Assembly (NCBI GenBank): GCA_027012915.1
Contig: JALUYN010000144.1
Location: 1 to 18,014, forward strand
Source of the DNA: Cellvibrionaceae bacterium
GTDB taxonomy: Bacteria > Pseudomonadota > Gammaproteobacteria > Pseudomonadales > Cellvibrionaceae
Direction of reading: 5' to 3'
DNA length: 18,014 nucleotides
Shown here: in pieces, positions 7,054-12,978 of the stretch
Position numbering within the stretch: position 1 is the stretch's first letter
Layout: every line of letters begins with the position of its first letter
The notes under the pieces: model-generated
Seen by the model: the letters and a program-made list of their open reading frames with translations, nothing else
Databases searched by the model: none
Told to the model about the DNA's origin: nothing
Made by a program: the position numbers and the translations under genes

Positions 7054-7356
7054 GTCGCACCATCGTTGAAATGCAATCTCTTCATCTGTAAGCGGCTGAA
7101 AATCATCGTAACAGATAGACTTCTTTAGTTTGATTAGCGTGCAGTTTTCGCCGTCCGCTAGATCTAAATTTTCTTCTATCGTTTCTTTTATCGCTGCTTT
7201 TAAATGTTCGGTTTCTGCAATAGCATTATTTCGCTCTGTTTTTAGTTGTGTAATAGCGATTAATAAAGCCGACCATGTTGGATTTTTTGGTAACAGCTCA
7301 ACCGGTAATCTTTTTGCAACATCACTCACCCAAAAATGGGAATCAATATCTTTCAT
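7051..7356 (-). CDS. Cassette 1: hypothetical coiled-coil protein
   Basis: This 101-residue protein has a short N-terminal domain (WVSDVAKRLPVELLPKNP), a central heptad-like helix (about 40-75, QLKTERNNAIAETEHLKAAIKETI) and a C-terminal LADGENCTLIKLKKSI segment. Small phage and cassette proteins with a coiled coil followed by a D-G-x-x-C-T-L motif are common, but I know no function. GGGTGA lies about 5 bp upstream of the ATG at 7356, which follows the attC at 7378 by 20 bp. The TGA stop abuts a GTTAGGG core. Confidence 0.6.
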   Translation of the reverse strand: MKDIDSHFWVSDVAKRLPVELLPKNPTWSALLIAITQLKTERNNAIAETEHLKAAIKETIEENLDLADGENCTLIKLKKSICYDDFQPLTDEEIAFQRWCD

Positions 7357-7377
7357 AAATCACCCTATCTAAAAAAC

Positions 7378-7446
7378 ACATAACAAAAATCTGCACTGGA
7401 CTCACTACGCTGGCGCTTCGTTCGCGCAGTGAGCTTGGGGTTATAC
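7378..7446 (-). repeat. attC-like site 1
   Basis: The site is 69 bp long, with an ACATAAC core at 7378-7384 and GTTATAC at 7440-7446. The internal stem pairs CTCACTACGC with GCGCAGTGAG. It sits between cassette genes 1 and 2; the gene 2 stop is 3 bp from the right core. Confidence 0.78.
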
Positions 7447-7448
7447 GC

Positions 7449-7667
7449 CTACAGCCTCTCAACCGTAATTCTAAATTCTGGCGTACCATCAGCTTTGCTA
7501 ATTTCAACTGGCTTGCCAAAATGAAGCGCGTGCTCCGCTACAGCAACTAAAGCTTCAATGGTTACGTCTTTTTTATTTGCTCCCCACGTTCGCCCATCTT
7601 TCAATACATTTCCACAAAATATCGTTCCGGTTAATGGGCTTGTCGCTATGTGTAAATTCTTGCTCAT
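7449..7667 (-). CDS. Cassette 2: small DUF7446-like protein
   Basis: This 72-residue protein begins MSKNLHIATSPLTGTIFCGN, continues LKDGRTWGANKKDVTIEALVAVAEHAL and ends with a beta strand FRITVERL. The ATSPLTxTIFxG...LKDGRTWxANKxDVT pattern fits a small protein family often found in phages and accessory elements (DUF7446, from memory). Its function is unknown. A strong AAGGAG lies 7 bp before the ATG at 7667. The cassette spans from the attC at 7685 to the attC at 7378-7446. Confidence 0.72.
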   Translation of the reverse strand: MSKNLHIATSPLTGTIFCGNVLKDGRTWGANKKDVTIEALVAVAEHALHFGKPVEISKADGTPEFRITVERL

Positions 7668-7684
7668 TAGATCAACTCCTTGGC

Positions 7685-7744
7685 GTATAACAACGCCATT
7701 AAAAAACGGACTTCGTACCTCAGCCGTTTATGGCAAGGTTATGT
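7685..7744 (-). repeat. attC-like site 2
   Basis: The site is 60 bp long, with GTATAAC at 7685-7691 and GTTATGT at 7738-7744. GCCATTAAAAAACGG pairs with CCGTTTATGGC inside, leaving unpaired bases on one arm, as the extrahelical bases of attC sites do. The gene 3 stop (TAG) is 2 bp from the right core. Confidence 0.8.
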
Positions 7745-7746
7745 GT

Positions 7747-7965
7747 CTAAATTCGGCACCATCTTTTTACAGTCGTCATTTCAACGCATCTAAACGGATT
7801 TTCGTTTGCTTCGAATGTAAATCCACCGTGCAAATCATTATCAACAAGCCGCGCGTAATATTTTGTCCAGCCTGTTTCTATTAAAACTTTTTCAATATTT
7901 AATTTCGGCCACGTTGAGCGGTCTTTAATATCCAGATCAATCCACTTTATTTCCTGTTTAGACAT
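7747..7965 (-). CDS. Cassette 3: hypothetical protein
   Basis: This 72-residue protein starts MSKQEIKWIDLDIKDRSTWP and contains VLIETGWTKYYARLVDNDLHGGFTFEAN. It is aromatic-rich and soluble, with no recognised domain. Wording such as D-x-x-D-R-S-T-W-P is common in small phage proteins that handle a DUF551-like or restriction-alleviation role, but I would not assign one. GGCGG precedes the ATG at 7965. It has an unusually long leader of about 105 bp to the next attC. Confidence 0.55.
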   Translation of the reverse strand: MSKQEIKWIDLDIKDRSTWPKLNIEKVLIETGWTKYYARLVDNDLHGGFTFEANENPFRCVEMTTVKRWCRI

Positions 7966-8070
7966 TTCAACCGCCTTTAGACATTTATTTAGATATTCAT
8001 GCTGCTATTATTTCTTTCGGCGACATCGCAGCTTCGGCCATTAGAGGCCTAACATCACCGCCCTGAAAAC
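7966..8070 (-). other. Long non-coding leader of cassette 3
   Basis: Other cassettes leave 15-25 bp between attC and start codon; here there are 105 bp. On the minus strand the stretch contains GTTAGGC (8046-8052), an exact GTTRRRY core with no clear partner, and a 14-codon reading frame starting with ATGGCCGAAGC and ending before the cassette 3 gene. It may be a remnant of a lost cassette or a short leader. Confidence 0.3.
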
Positions 8071-8118
8071 ACATAACAAAACATTGCACGGGACAGGCCC
8101 GTGAATGCGGGGTTATGT
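8071..8118 (-). repeat. attC-like site 3
   Basis: The site is 48 bp long, with ACATAAC at 8071-8077 and GTTATGT at 8112-8118. GCACGGG pairs with CCCGTG around a 4-base loop. It is shorter than most attC sites known, but the cores and position are as in the neighbours. Confidence 0.72.
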
Positions 8119-8119
8119 G

Positions 8120-8371
8120 TTAAATCCGCATCATTGGCTCAAAGTTGTCCACTTTTTTAAGTCGCCTTTGTTTGCAAAAAATAACTGCTTCTCTCCCGTT
8201 TGCATATGCTTCTATTGTGAACGAACTTATGGCCTGCCCACCAATACCGCCAAATGGCCCAGCAGTTGATCCAAAACTTTGCGGCCATGCGTAGTAGTCA
8301 AGATACGAGCAGGGAACGCCAAGCTCTCTAGCTGCTTCGTCACGGTTGTCAGTCTGGTTTTGATAATTCAT
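8120..8371 (-). CDS. Cassette 4: hypothetical protein
   Basis: This 83-residue protein starts at the ATG at 8371, which has GGAGG 5 bp upstream; the frame extends further but only through the attC. It reads MNYQNQTDNRDEAARELGVP, then a tyrosine- and glycine-rich middle (YLDYYAWPQSFGSTAGPFGGIGG) and a beta-rich end with a basic patch KQRRLKK. The GPFGGIGGQAISSFTIEA pattern resembles small phage proteins seen in many siphophage early regions, but I do not recognise a function. The stop lies 2 bp past the right core of attC 3. Confidence 0.6.
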   Translation of the reverse strand: MNYQNQTDNRDEAARELGVPCSYLDYYAWPQSFGSTAGPFGGIGGQAISSFTIEAYANGREAVIFCKQRRLKKVDNFEPMMRI

Positions 8372-8391
8372 ATTTCCTCCAAGTAAAAACA

Positions 8392-8445
8392 ACATAACAA
8401 GGCGCATCAAACGGACTCTTCGAGCCGTTGTGCTTGTGGTTATGT
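8392..8445 (-). repeat. attC-like site 4
   Basis: The site is 54 bp long, with ACATAAC at 8392-8398 and GTTATGT at 8439-8445. The arms GCATCAAACGG and CCGTTGTGC pair with two extra bases on one side, and ACTCTTCGAG lies at the top. The TAA stop of gene 5 (8440-8442) is inside the GTTATGT core. Confidence 0.8.
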
Positions 8446-8688
8446 GTGGCTCTCGTCATAGGTCTTGCCGCGCTGCTGATCCATAGGGTAATAATTATCG
8501 TCATACCCTAAATCGCTTTTACCGAGGGCATCCCAGCATTCGGGGTGCATGTATTCTGTGAAAAATTCCCCGTCATGAATACCGGTGCGATAATGGGCTT
8601 CGTAACTCGCCTCAATCACCTCTCCACACCAATCACACCGATGTTTTTTGCGGCATTTAACTTGTTTACTTGTAAGTTCTACACTCAT
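8440..8688 (-). CDS. Cassette 5: small zinc-ribbon-like protein
   Basis: This 82-residue protein starts at the ATG at 8688, with GGAGG 5 bp upstream. It has C12-x5-C18-x2-C21 (CRKKHRCDWCGE) and a later H-P-E-C (about 49-52), a four-ligand pattern that fits a treble-clef or HNH-like zinc knuckle (KCRKKHRCDWCGE...HPECWDAL). Such proteins are frequent in phages and cassettes, with no set function. The stop codon TAA is embedded in the attC 4 core, which supports the idea that gene and site move together. Confidence 0.68.
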   Translation of the reverse strand: MSVELTSKQVKCRKKHRCDWCGEVIEASYEAHYRTGIHDGEFFTEYMHPECWDALGKSDLGYDDNYYPMDQQRGKTYDESHT

Positions 8689-8705
8689 CCTGTCCTCCAG
8701 AAAAC

Positions 8706-8765
8706 GCATAACAATGCAATCAAAAACGACTCCACTACGCACCGCGTTTTATCGCGGGGTTATGT
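8706..8765 (-). repeat. attC-like site 5
   Basis: The site is 60 bp long, with GCATAAC at 8706-8712 and GTTATGT at 8759-8765. The arms GCAATCAAAAACG and CGCGTTTTATCGC pair imperfectly. The TAA stop of gene 6 (8760-8762) is inside the core. Confidence 0.78.
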
Positions 8766-8960
8766 GTCTCTACTACACTCGTTCCAAGTTTCGTTGCAGT
8801 CATTACAGTGGCCGCATTGATACTCAGGCAAGGATGTTGGGGTTATCCATGTCATATCAACATTTTTAGATTTGCACTCAGGGCAGGTTATCAGTTTTGG
8901 CTTTTCACTTTGCCACCAATATCTCTCACCGTTTGCTGCTGCTGTAAATGGATTCATCAT
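8760..8960 (-). CDS. Cassette 6: small zinc-ribbon protein
   Basis: This 66-residue protein has C26-x2-C29 (CPECKSKN) and two further CxxC-type pairs (CGHCNDC), a zinc ribbon like those of transcription-factor or phage Com-type proteins. Tandem ATG codons at 8960 and 8957 follow a G-run; 8957 has the better spacing. Its TAA stop is part of the attC 5 core. No attC is found on its 5' side, so it is the first cassette of the array or the entry point of the array into the phage genome. Confidence 0.68.
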   Translation of the reverse strand: MMNPFTAAANGERYWWQSEKPKLITCPECKSKNVDMTWITPTSLPEYQCGHCNDCNETWNECSRDT

Positions 8961-9007
8961 TTCCCCCCTGTGGGTTACTCATTTCTAACTTCTCCAGTCG
9001 TACCGCT

Positions 9008-9187
9008 TCACACAATCTCAACGCTTTCGCAGCGAACCCAGCTCAAATCATTTGGGTCGTCGTAACGGTCAATCCCCAGTAGCGCCTCTTCAAAATCGAG
9101 AGACACAACTGGATATGTTCCACCGTCTTTGTGCTTGCATTTCATTCCTGAGCTGAAAATTGTTCGATCAAATTCTTCCCGTGTCAT
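9008..9187 (-). CDS. Hypothetical small phage protein
   Basis: This 59-residue frame starts at the ATG at 9187 with GGAG about 7 bp upstream and ends with TGA at 9008-9010. The sequence begins MTREEFDRTIFSSGMKCKHK and continues with a tidy hydrophobic pattern (TYPVVSLDFEEALLGID) and an acidic middle, as real small proteins do. I do not recognise the family. It lies between the methyltransferase and the first cassette and shows no attC core of its own. Confidence 0.6.
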   Translation of the reverse strand: MTREEFDRTIFSSGMKCKHKDGGTYPVVSLDFEEALLGIDRYDDPNDLSWVRCESVEIV

Positions 9188-9260
9188 ATCTCACTCCAAT
9201 TCAAATAGGCCTAGCACTGGTCTATCCATTATCGACACAGTCTTTGTTGGCAGTGCTGGG

Positions 9261-9353
9261 CCGTAAGGGGTGGTCCTCCATTGCCACTACGCACCTCACA
9301 AACTCAACCGTGCTTTTAAGTTGCATGGTTAGTAGTGAGTGGAGGACCGTAAG
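9261..9353. repeat. Large nested inverted repeat downstream of the methyltransferase
   Basis: The outer arms are GGTCCTCCA (9272-9280) and TGGAGGACC (9340-9348), followed inward by CACTAC (9285-9290) and GTAGTG (9332-9337), then AACCGTGC (9306-9313) and GCATGGTT (9323-9330). About 23 base pairs are possible in a 77-bp span with one 15-nt bulge. A 7-bp direct repeat CCGTAAG flanks it (9261-9267 and 9347-9353). It could be a structured 3' UTR, a terminator without a U-run or a small MITE-like insertion. Confidence 0.55.
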
Positions 9354-9356
9354 TCT

Positions 9357-10949
9357 TTATGCGACTGCGCTCACTTCCGCAGTTGCTTCGATGTTTGCTC
9401 TTACCAGGGCCTCGGCCACCACCGGTGATACCGAGTTGCCGCACTTGGCGACCTGCTGGGTTTTGGTAATCGGGTTACCTTGGCCGTCGCGATCGATAAC
9501 GTAATCCGCGGGGAAGCCCTGGCAGCTGTATAACTCTCGCGGCGTGAACATGCGCATTCCCACATCGACCACGATGTAGCCGCGGACGGCAATCATGGAG
9601 GGGCGGGGCGCTGGCAGCTGGGTGCGGTCGGTCTCGTTATCGCTTCCGTACTGTTCCTGTAGTCGAGCCACCCACCAGGCGCTGTAGCGCTGATCATCTG
9701 TCAGCGGTAGCTGTGTCTGCTCCACTGCGACGTAGCCAAAGCGGGCCTTGGTGGTTACCGAATGCAGCGGCTCGTTGACCGGCTGGCCAACGGCGGTCCC
9801 GTAGTACTTCACCAGGAAGGCCGACACATTTGCCGCATGGCCACCGCCGGCGGTGAAGGTTGGGCCGGGCTCCCTAAGATCCTGTGCGGTTTGATTGTTG
9901 CGCAGCTTCACCATGTAGCTGGCTTGCATCTGGTTCTGAGTGCCCCGGGTCATAACGGTTGGCATTGGCTCATCGATCGAGGTACCGACCACGCCTCCAA
10001 AGTGCTTGATGATGCTCGCGGTAACCAGGCAGTGCTCGCCCTTGGTGGTGATCGTGGTCAGGGGCTCGCGTGCGTCGTAGCTCATGCCATTCTGGTTCCA
10101 GCCGGTGTGGCCAATACGGGTGATGTATGAGGCTGCTTGTTGCTCGTCCAGGGGCGCGATAAATGGATCTTCGTGATTCAGAACAAAGCGCTCCAAACCC
10201 AAGGCAATGCGTCGCATGGTGTTGTCTGCCAGCAGTTTCTGGCGGCCAAGGATGCTCGGTACCGGAACACTCCAGTCAATGTGATTGGCTGTAGTGTCGT
10301 ATGGCAGCAGGCCGGGCCCGTGGGTAGGCTTTGGCCACACGATTGGCAGGCCGTCGCAGCGAGCAACCAGAAACAGGCGCTTGCGGATTGTTGCGGCGCC
10401 GTAGTCCCGAGCGCGCAGCTCTTTGGTTTCCACCTGGTAGCCGTGGCGCTCGATCGCATTGATAAAGGCGTTGAAGGTTTGGCCCTTGCGGCGCTTGCAT
10501 GGCTGGTAATTGCCCTTGCCGTCTTTGATCAGCGGCCCCCAGGTACGAAACTCTTCCACGTTTTCGAGGAATATCAGCTTAGGGCGGACGGTACCGATCC
10601 AGCGCATGACAACCCAAGCTAGGCCGCGAACACCGGCGCTCACCGGTGTTCCGCCCTTGGCCTTGGAGAAGTGCCGGCAATCCGGGGAGAACCACGCCAG
10701 ATCCACGTCACGGCCGTCGCACACCTCGCGGGGATTAACGTCCCACACGCTTTCGCAGTAGTGGCGAGTCTTGGGGTGATTGACCGTGTGTAGTGAAATG
10801 GCCTCTTCGTCATGGTTTACCGCAATATCGACGGCGCGACCCAGTGCAGCCTCAATGCCGGTACTGGCACCGCCGCCGCCGGCAAAGTTGTCTACGATCA
10901 GCCCGCCAAAATTCATGGCGAACTGTGGAGTGATTCGGTAACAATCCAT
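9357..10949 (-). CDS. C5-cytosine DNA methyltransferase
   Basis: This 530-residue protein transfers a methyl group from S-adenosylmethionine to carbon 5 of cytosine in DNA. The motifs are visible: motif I DNFAGGGGASTG (20-31), motif IV SPDCRHFSKAKGG with catalytic C91 (PDC instead of the usual PC), motif VI ENV at 130, motif VIII TIRKRLFLVARCDG, motif IX QGFPADYVID and motif X CGNSVSP. The target-recognition region (about 280-400) contains several units of the form EP-x-x-T-x-T-x-(K/R/G). No restriction endonuclease gene is adjacent, so it is probably an orphan phage enzyme that hides DNA from host restriction. AAGGA lies 6 bp before the ATG at 10949. Confidence 0.92.
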   Translation of the reverse strand: MDCYRITPQFAMNFGGLIVDNFAGGGGASTGIEAALGRAVDIAVNHDEEAISLHTVNHPKTRHYCESVWDVNPREVCDGRDVDLAWFSPDCRHFSKAKGGTPVSAGVRGLAWVVMRWIGTVRPKLIFLENVEEFRTWGPLIKDGKGNYQPCKRRKGQTFNAFINAIERHGYQVETKELRARDYGAATIRKRLFLVARCDGLPIVWPKPTHGPGLLPYDTTANHIDWSVPVPSILGRQKLLADNTMRRIALGLERFVLNHEDPFIAPLDEQQAASYITRIGHTGWNQNGMSYDAREPLTTITTKGEHCLVTASIIKHFGGVVGTSIDEPMPTVMTRGTQNQMQASYMVKLRNNQTAQDLREPGPTFTAGGGHAANVSAFLVKYYGTAVGQPVNEPLHSVTTKARFGYVAVEQTQLPLTDDQRYSAWWVARLQEQYGSDNETDRTQLPAPRPSMIAVRGYIVVDVGMRMFTPRELYSCQGFPADYVIDRDGQGNPITKTQQVAKCGNSVSPVVAEALVRANIEATAEVSAVA

Positions 10950-10964
10950 TGCTGATCCTTGGAG

Positions 10965-11135
10965 TTATAACTCTCGTGTGGCCAGATAGACTTGGCCCTT
11001 GAACAAGTCTTCGAGGGTTTCCTGAATCTCAGACAGCTCTTTGGAGAGACGAAAATCGCGGCTCAAGGCTCTGCCCTTGCGTGCGATTGGTCTGGGTGTG
11101 TTTCTGCGAATTTTTGTTGGTTTCGTTTTGCTCAT
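10965..11135 (-). CDS. Small basic hypothetical phage protein
   Basis: This 56-residue frame starts with the ATG at 11135, which has AGGAG 7 bp upstream, and ends with TAA 15 bp before the methyltransferase ATG. The N-terminal half is basic (MSKTKPTKIRRNTPRPIARK) and the C-terminal half is an amphipathic helix (LSEIQETLEDLFKGQVYLATREL), a layout usual in real small phage proteins. It overlaps the 3' end of the upstream same-strand gene by 107 bp in another frame. I do not know its function; a DNA- or RNA-binding role would fit the charge. Confidence 0.6.
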   Translation of the reverse strand: MSKTKPTKIRRNTPRPIARKGRALSRDFRLSKELSEIQETLEDLFKGQVYLATREL

Positions 11136-11355
11136 CGTTGCGCTCCTGCTTTTCGGGTGTCCCTAAGATGGTTCTCATCAGCTTGCTGTGTTCGTCCAGT
11201 AGAAGGCGGGTGCCTGTTGGCTCTGGGTTGCCACTTTCGATAGTGTCATCGAGAAGTTCTTGCAGTTCTTGTGCGGCAGCGATGGACCACTGCTCTAGTT
11301 GCGCGAAAAGTTCTCTGAGTCCGCTAAGTTCCTTTTTGAGTGCTTCGGTTTGCAT
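11029..11355 (-). CDS. Hypothetical phage protein with helical N-terminus
   Basis: This 108-residue protein is helical at the N-terminus (MQTEALKKELSGLRELFAQL), while the last 40 residues are polar and low in complexity (KQERNDEQNETNKNSQKHTQT). The low-complexity part is where the 10965-11135 gene overlaps it in another frame. Either the two genes truly overlap or a frameshift has split one longer gene. A G-rich stretch lies about 10 bp upstream of the ATG at 11355. No family is recognised. Confidence 0.5.
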   Translation of the reverse strand: MQTEALKKELSGLRELFAQLEQWSIAAAQELQELLDDTIESGNPEPTGTRLLLDEHSKLMRTILGTPEKQERNDEQNETNKNSQKHTQTNRTQGQSLEPRFSSLQRAV

Positions 11356-11382
11356 TGTGCTATGTCCCCCAATAAAGCCTAT

Positions 11383-11643
11383 TCAGGCGGCTTCTGAATT
11401 CATGCGCTTCCAGTCTTTCCGCGCTTGCTCGAGTTTCTTGTCGAGAAAATCGGCCAGTTCTTTTGCATCGATGAGCCAGCCGCTACGCGTTGAGCCGCAA
11501 CGAAAAACGGGAACCGGCAGGTTCTGCGTTGCCGCCTTGCGGCATGCTTCTTTGTAGGCCAGACCGAAATATTTTTCACAGCAATCCTTCAATGGGATCT
11601 GCGCAGTTTCGAATTCAGCCATCAATGCAAAGTAAGTGTTCAT
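11383..11643 (-). CDS. PrtN-like transcriptional activator (pyocin activator family)
   Basis: This 86-residue protein begins MNTYFALMAEFETAQIPLKD and continues CCEKYFGLAYKEACRKAATQNLPVPVFRCG...WLIDAKELADFLDKKLEQARKDW. The order matches PrtN, the activator of pyocin genes in Pseudomonas: MNTxFxLMAE, then YFGL...KAA...LPVP(x)FR, then (L/A)DxLDxxxxxARxxW. In pyocins PrtN is released by the SOS response through PrtR; here it may activate late or leftward genes. It follows the DUF2303 gene after a strong terminator, so it may have its own promoter or be transcribed by readthrough. Confidence 0.8.
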   Translation of the reverse strand: MNTYFALMAEFETAQIPLKDCCEKYFGLAYKEACRKAATQNLPVPVFRCGSTRSGWLIDAKELADFLDKKLEQARKDWKRMNSEAA

Positions 11644-11654
11644 GTTTTTGCCTG

Positions 11655-11682
11655 TTAAAAAGCCCCGCCGCGAGGGCGGGGA
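11655..11682 (-). terminator. Rho-independent terminator after the DUF2303 gene
   Basis: A GC-only stem CCCCGCC (11663-11669) and GGCGGGG (11675-11681) with a 5-nt loop is followed on the minus strand by a run of T (complement of 11657-11661). It is 43 bp past the DUF2303 stop and just 12 bp upstream of the PrtN-like ATG, so it can control expression of that regulator. Confidence 0.82.
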
Positions 11683-11724
11683 AGTAAGGTTTGGCGCGGT
11701 TTTTCCCGCCGTCAGTATGTGTTT

Positions 11725-12555
11725 CTAAGGTGCTTTGGCTTGAATAATGTGCCCACACTTCTTGCCTTCGCTGATCATGTTGAACACGTCGTTGACAGCG
11801 TCTTGGTGGATCAGATGCGGGCGAATCAGCGTGTACCACATGCGCAGTCCGCCCTGGGTGATTCGATAACGGAAACGGGCTTCCAGCTCGTAGGGTGCGC
11901 CTTGCTGGAAGGGCTTAATGGCCAATTTAATTTTCTCAGGAATTTCCAGCTGACCAGTTGCGCCGGCTTGTCCGTCTACTTTTTCGGAATAGACAAACTG
12001 AGTCTGGCCGTTGTCCAATCGGATGCTGGATTTGAAATCGACATTGGTCTTGGCTTTCAGTGAGGCCGCAATCTCCAGCATCTGAGCACCGTTGGGCTCG
12101 ATGATTTCGTTGAGATTGTCTTCAATAAACAGGGCAAACTCTTCCTGTTCCATTTTCTGGTTGTCGAAGTGTGACCAGCTGTTCCACTCTTTGGTTTGAG
12201 GGCACGAGTAGACTGCGCGGTGTTTTTTCCAGGCGGGCAGTCCGGGAGATTCGTGGTAATCGAATACGGCGATAAACTGGCCGCTCTCAATATCCACGAA
12301 TATGGTACTGCTCTCGGTAGCGTAGCGGTTGAAATACTCAACAAAGCTCTCTGCACTTAGCAAAGTTACAGTTTGATCTAGGCGGGCGGGGCGTTCGCGG
12401 GTTTCTTGAATCAGCCTGTCCAGCGCTTCGACCTTCATGTTGTTTGGCACGATGAAGGTCGGTATGCCACCAACTTCGGTCTGGATAACTTGTTCTTTGC
12501 CAGCGTCGAAGATCGGCTGGAACTCGCTTGGTGTTGCAGTTTCTAGTGTGTCCAT
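11725..12555 (-). CDS. DUF2303 family phage protein
   Basis: This 276-residue protein has the hallmarks of DUF2303: an N-terminal segment with GGIPTFIVPNNMKVEALDRL, a beta-rich centre with FVDIESGQFIAVFDYH and HRAVYSCPQTKEWNSW, and a C-terminal region with FRYRITQGGLRMWYTLIRP. DUF2303 proteins occur in early regions of temperate phages of Proteobacteria, often next to recombination or nucleotide-metabolism genes. Their function is not known. It is preceded at 22 bp by another small phage gene and followed by a strong terminator. The ATG at 12555 has AAGGATC about 6 bp upstream. Confidence 0.85.
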   Translation of the reverse strand: MDTLETATPSEFQPIFDAGKEQVIQTEVGGIPTFIVPNNMKVEALDRLIQETRERPARLDQTVTLLSAESFVEYFNRYATESSTIFVDIESGQFIAVFDYHESPGLPAWKKHRAVYSCPQTKEWNSWSHFDNQKMEQEEFALFIEDNLNEIIEPNGAQMLEIAASLKAKTNVDFKSSIRLDNGQTQFVYSEKVDGQAGATGQLEIPEKIKLAIKPFQQGAPYELEARFRYRITQGGLRMWYTLIRPHLIHQDAVNDVFNMISEGKKCGHIIQAKAP

Positions 12556-12577
12556 GTTGATCCTTTAGGGTTATGGT

Positions 12578-12952
12578 TTAAGAAATTTTCTTAACGGTTT
12601 CTGCGTCTTGCTCCAGGCTCTTGGTTTCCTGCTCTTCATCGAACACTGAGCGCAGCGGCAGTTCGTGCTGATTGGGATCGGTGCGCTGAAGGTTGCCGTC
12701 TGGGGTGCCGAACATGAGTGTCTTTCCGCGTTCGAACTCGGGCAGCTTCTGCACAACCTTGTCTTCCAAGAAGTACTGGCCGGTGTCGCCACGGTCGGGC
12801 TTCACTTTGATCTTTAGGGTGATCTCGCCAACCTTGCCGGTGTCGCGGCAGGCGTTAACGATCTCGTTGAGTTGCTTGCTGAGCTCTTCCTGTGTGCGTC
12901 CGCCTCTGAGTTGGCTAACGGTGTGCAGGAACAAATCTTGGCGGTGCGCCAT
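12578..12952 (-). CDS. Hypothetical phage protein, usual partner of DUF2303
   Basis: I choose the ATG at 12952 (MAHRQDLFLHTVSQLRGG), which has GAGGAAG 6 bp upstream; a TTG ten codons earlier lacks a ribosome site and overlaps the preceding stop. The 124-residue protein has a helical N-terminus with RTQEELSKQLNEIVNACRDTG, beta strands with GEITLKIKVKPDRGDTGQYF, and a polar tail. Proteins of this form precede DUF2303 genes in many phages, from memory. It has no assigned function; the GEITLKIKV strand pattern hints at an OB-like or sliding-clamp-like small domain, but I would not go further. Confidence 0.65.
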   Translation of the reverse strand: MAHRQDLFLHTVSQLRGGRTQEELSKQLNEIVNACRDTGKVGEITLKIKVKPDRGDTGQYFLEDKVVQKLPEFERGKTLMFGTPDGNLQRTDPNQHELPLRSVFDEEQETKSLEQDAETVKKIS

Positions 12953-12978
12953 GGTTACTTCCTCTTGTTTTATGCGGA

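Larger units (their letters stand above)
7051..8962 (-). mobile_element. Integron-like gene-cassette array (CALIN) inside the prophage
   Basis: Six small minus-strand genes are separated by five attC-like sites at 7378-7446, 7685-7744, 8071-8118, 8392-8445 and 8706-8765. Each site has an ACATAAC/GTATAAC/GCATAAC core at one end, a GTTATGT/GTTATAC core at the other, and an imperfect palindrome of unrelated sequence between. Every gene ends at or within 9 bp of one core, and most start with their own Shine-Dalgarno after the other. One gene per unit, one orientation and sites of 48-69 bp match integron cassettes. No integron integrase or attI is in the window, so this would be called a CALIN. 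Confidence 0.8.

Noticed and set aside
7378..8765. CRISPR array or simple dispersed repeats
   Set aside because: The repeats differ in length and inner sequence, share only the short terminal cores, and are separated by full genes rather than uniform spacers.
10137..10622. Plus-strand open frame of 161 codons within the methyltransferase
   Set aside because: It is antisense to a clear methyltransferase with all motifs, and its sequence has no ordered domain.
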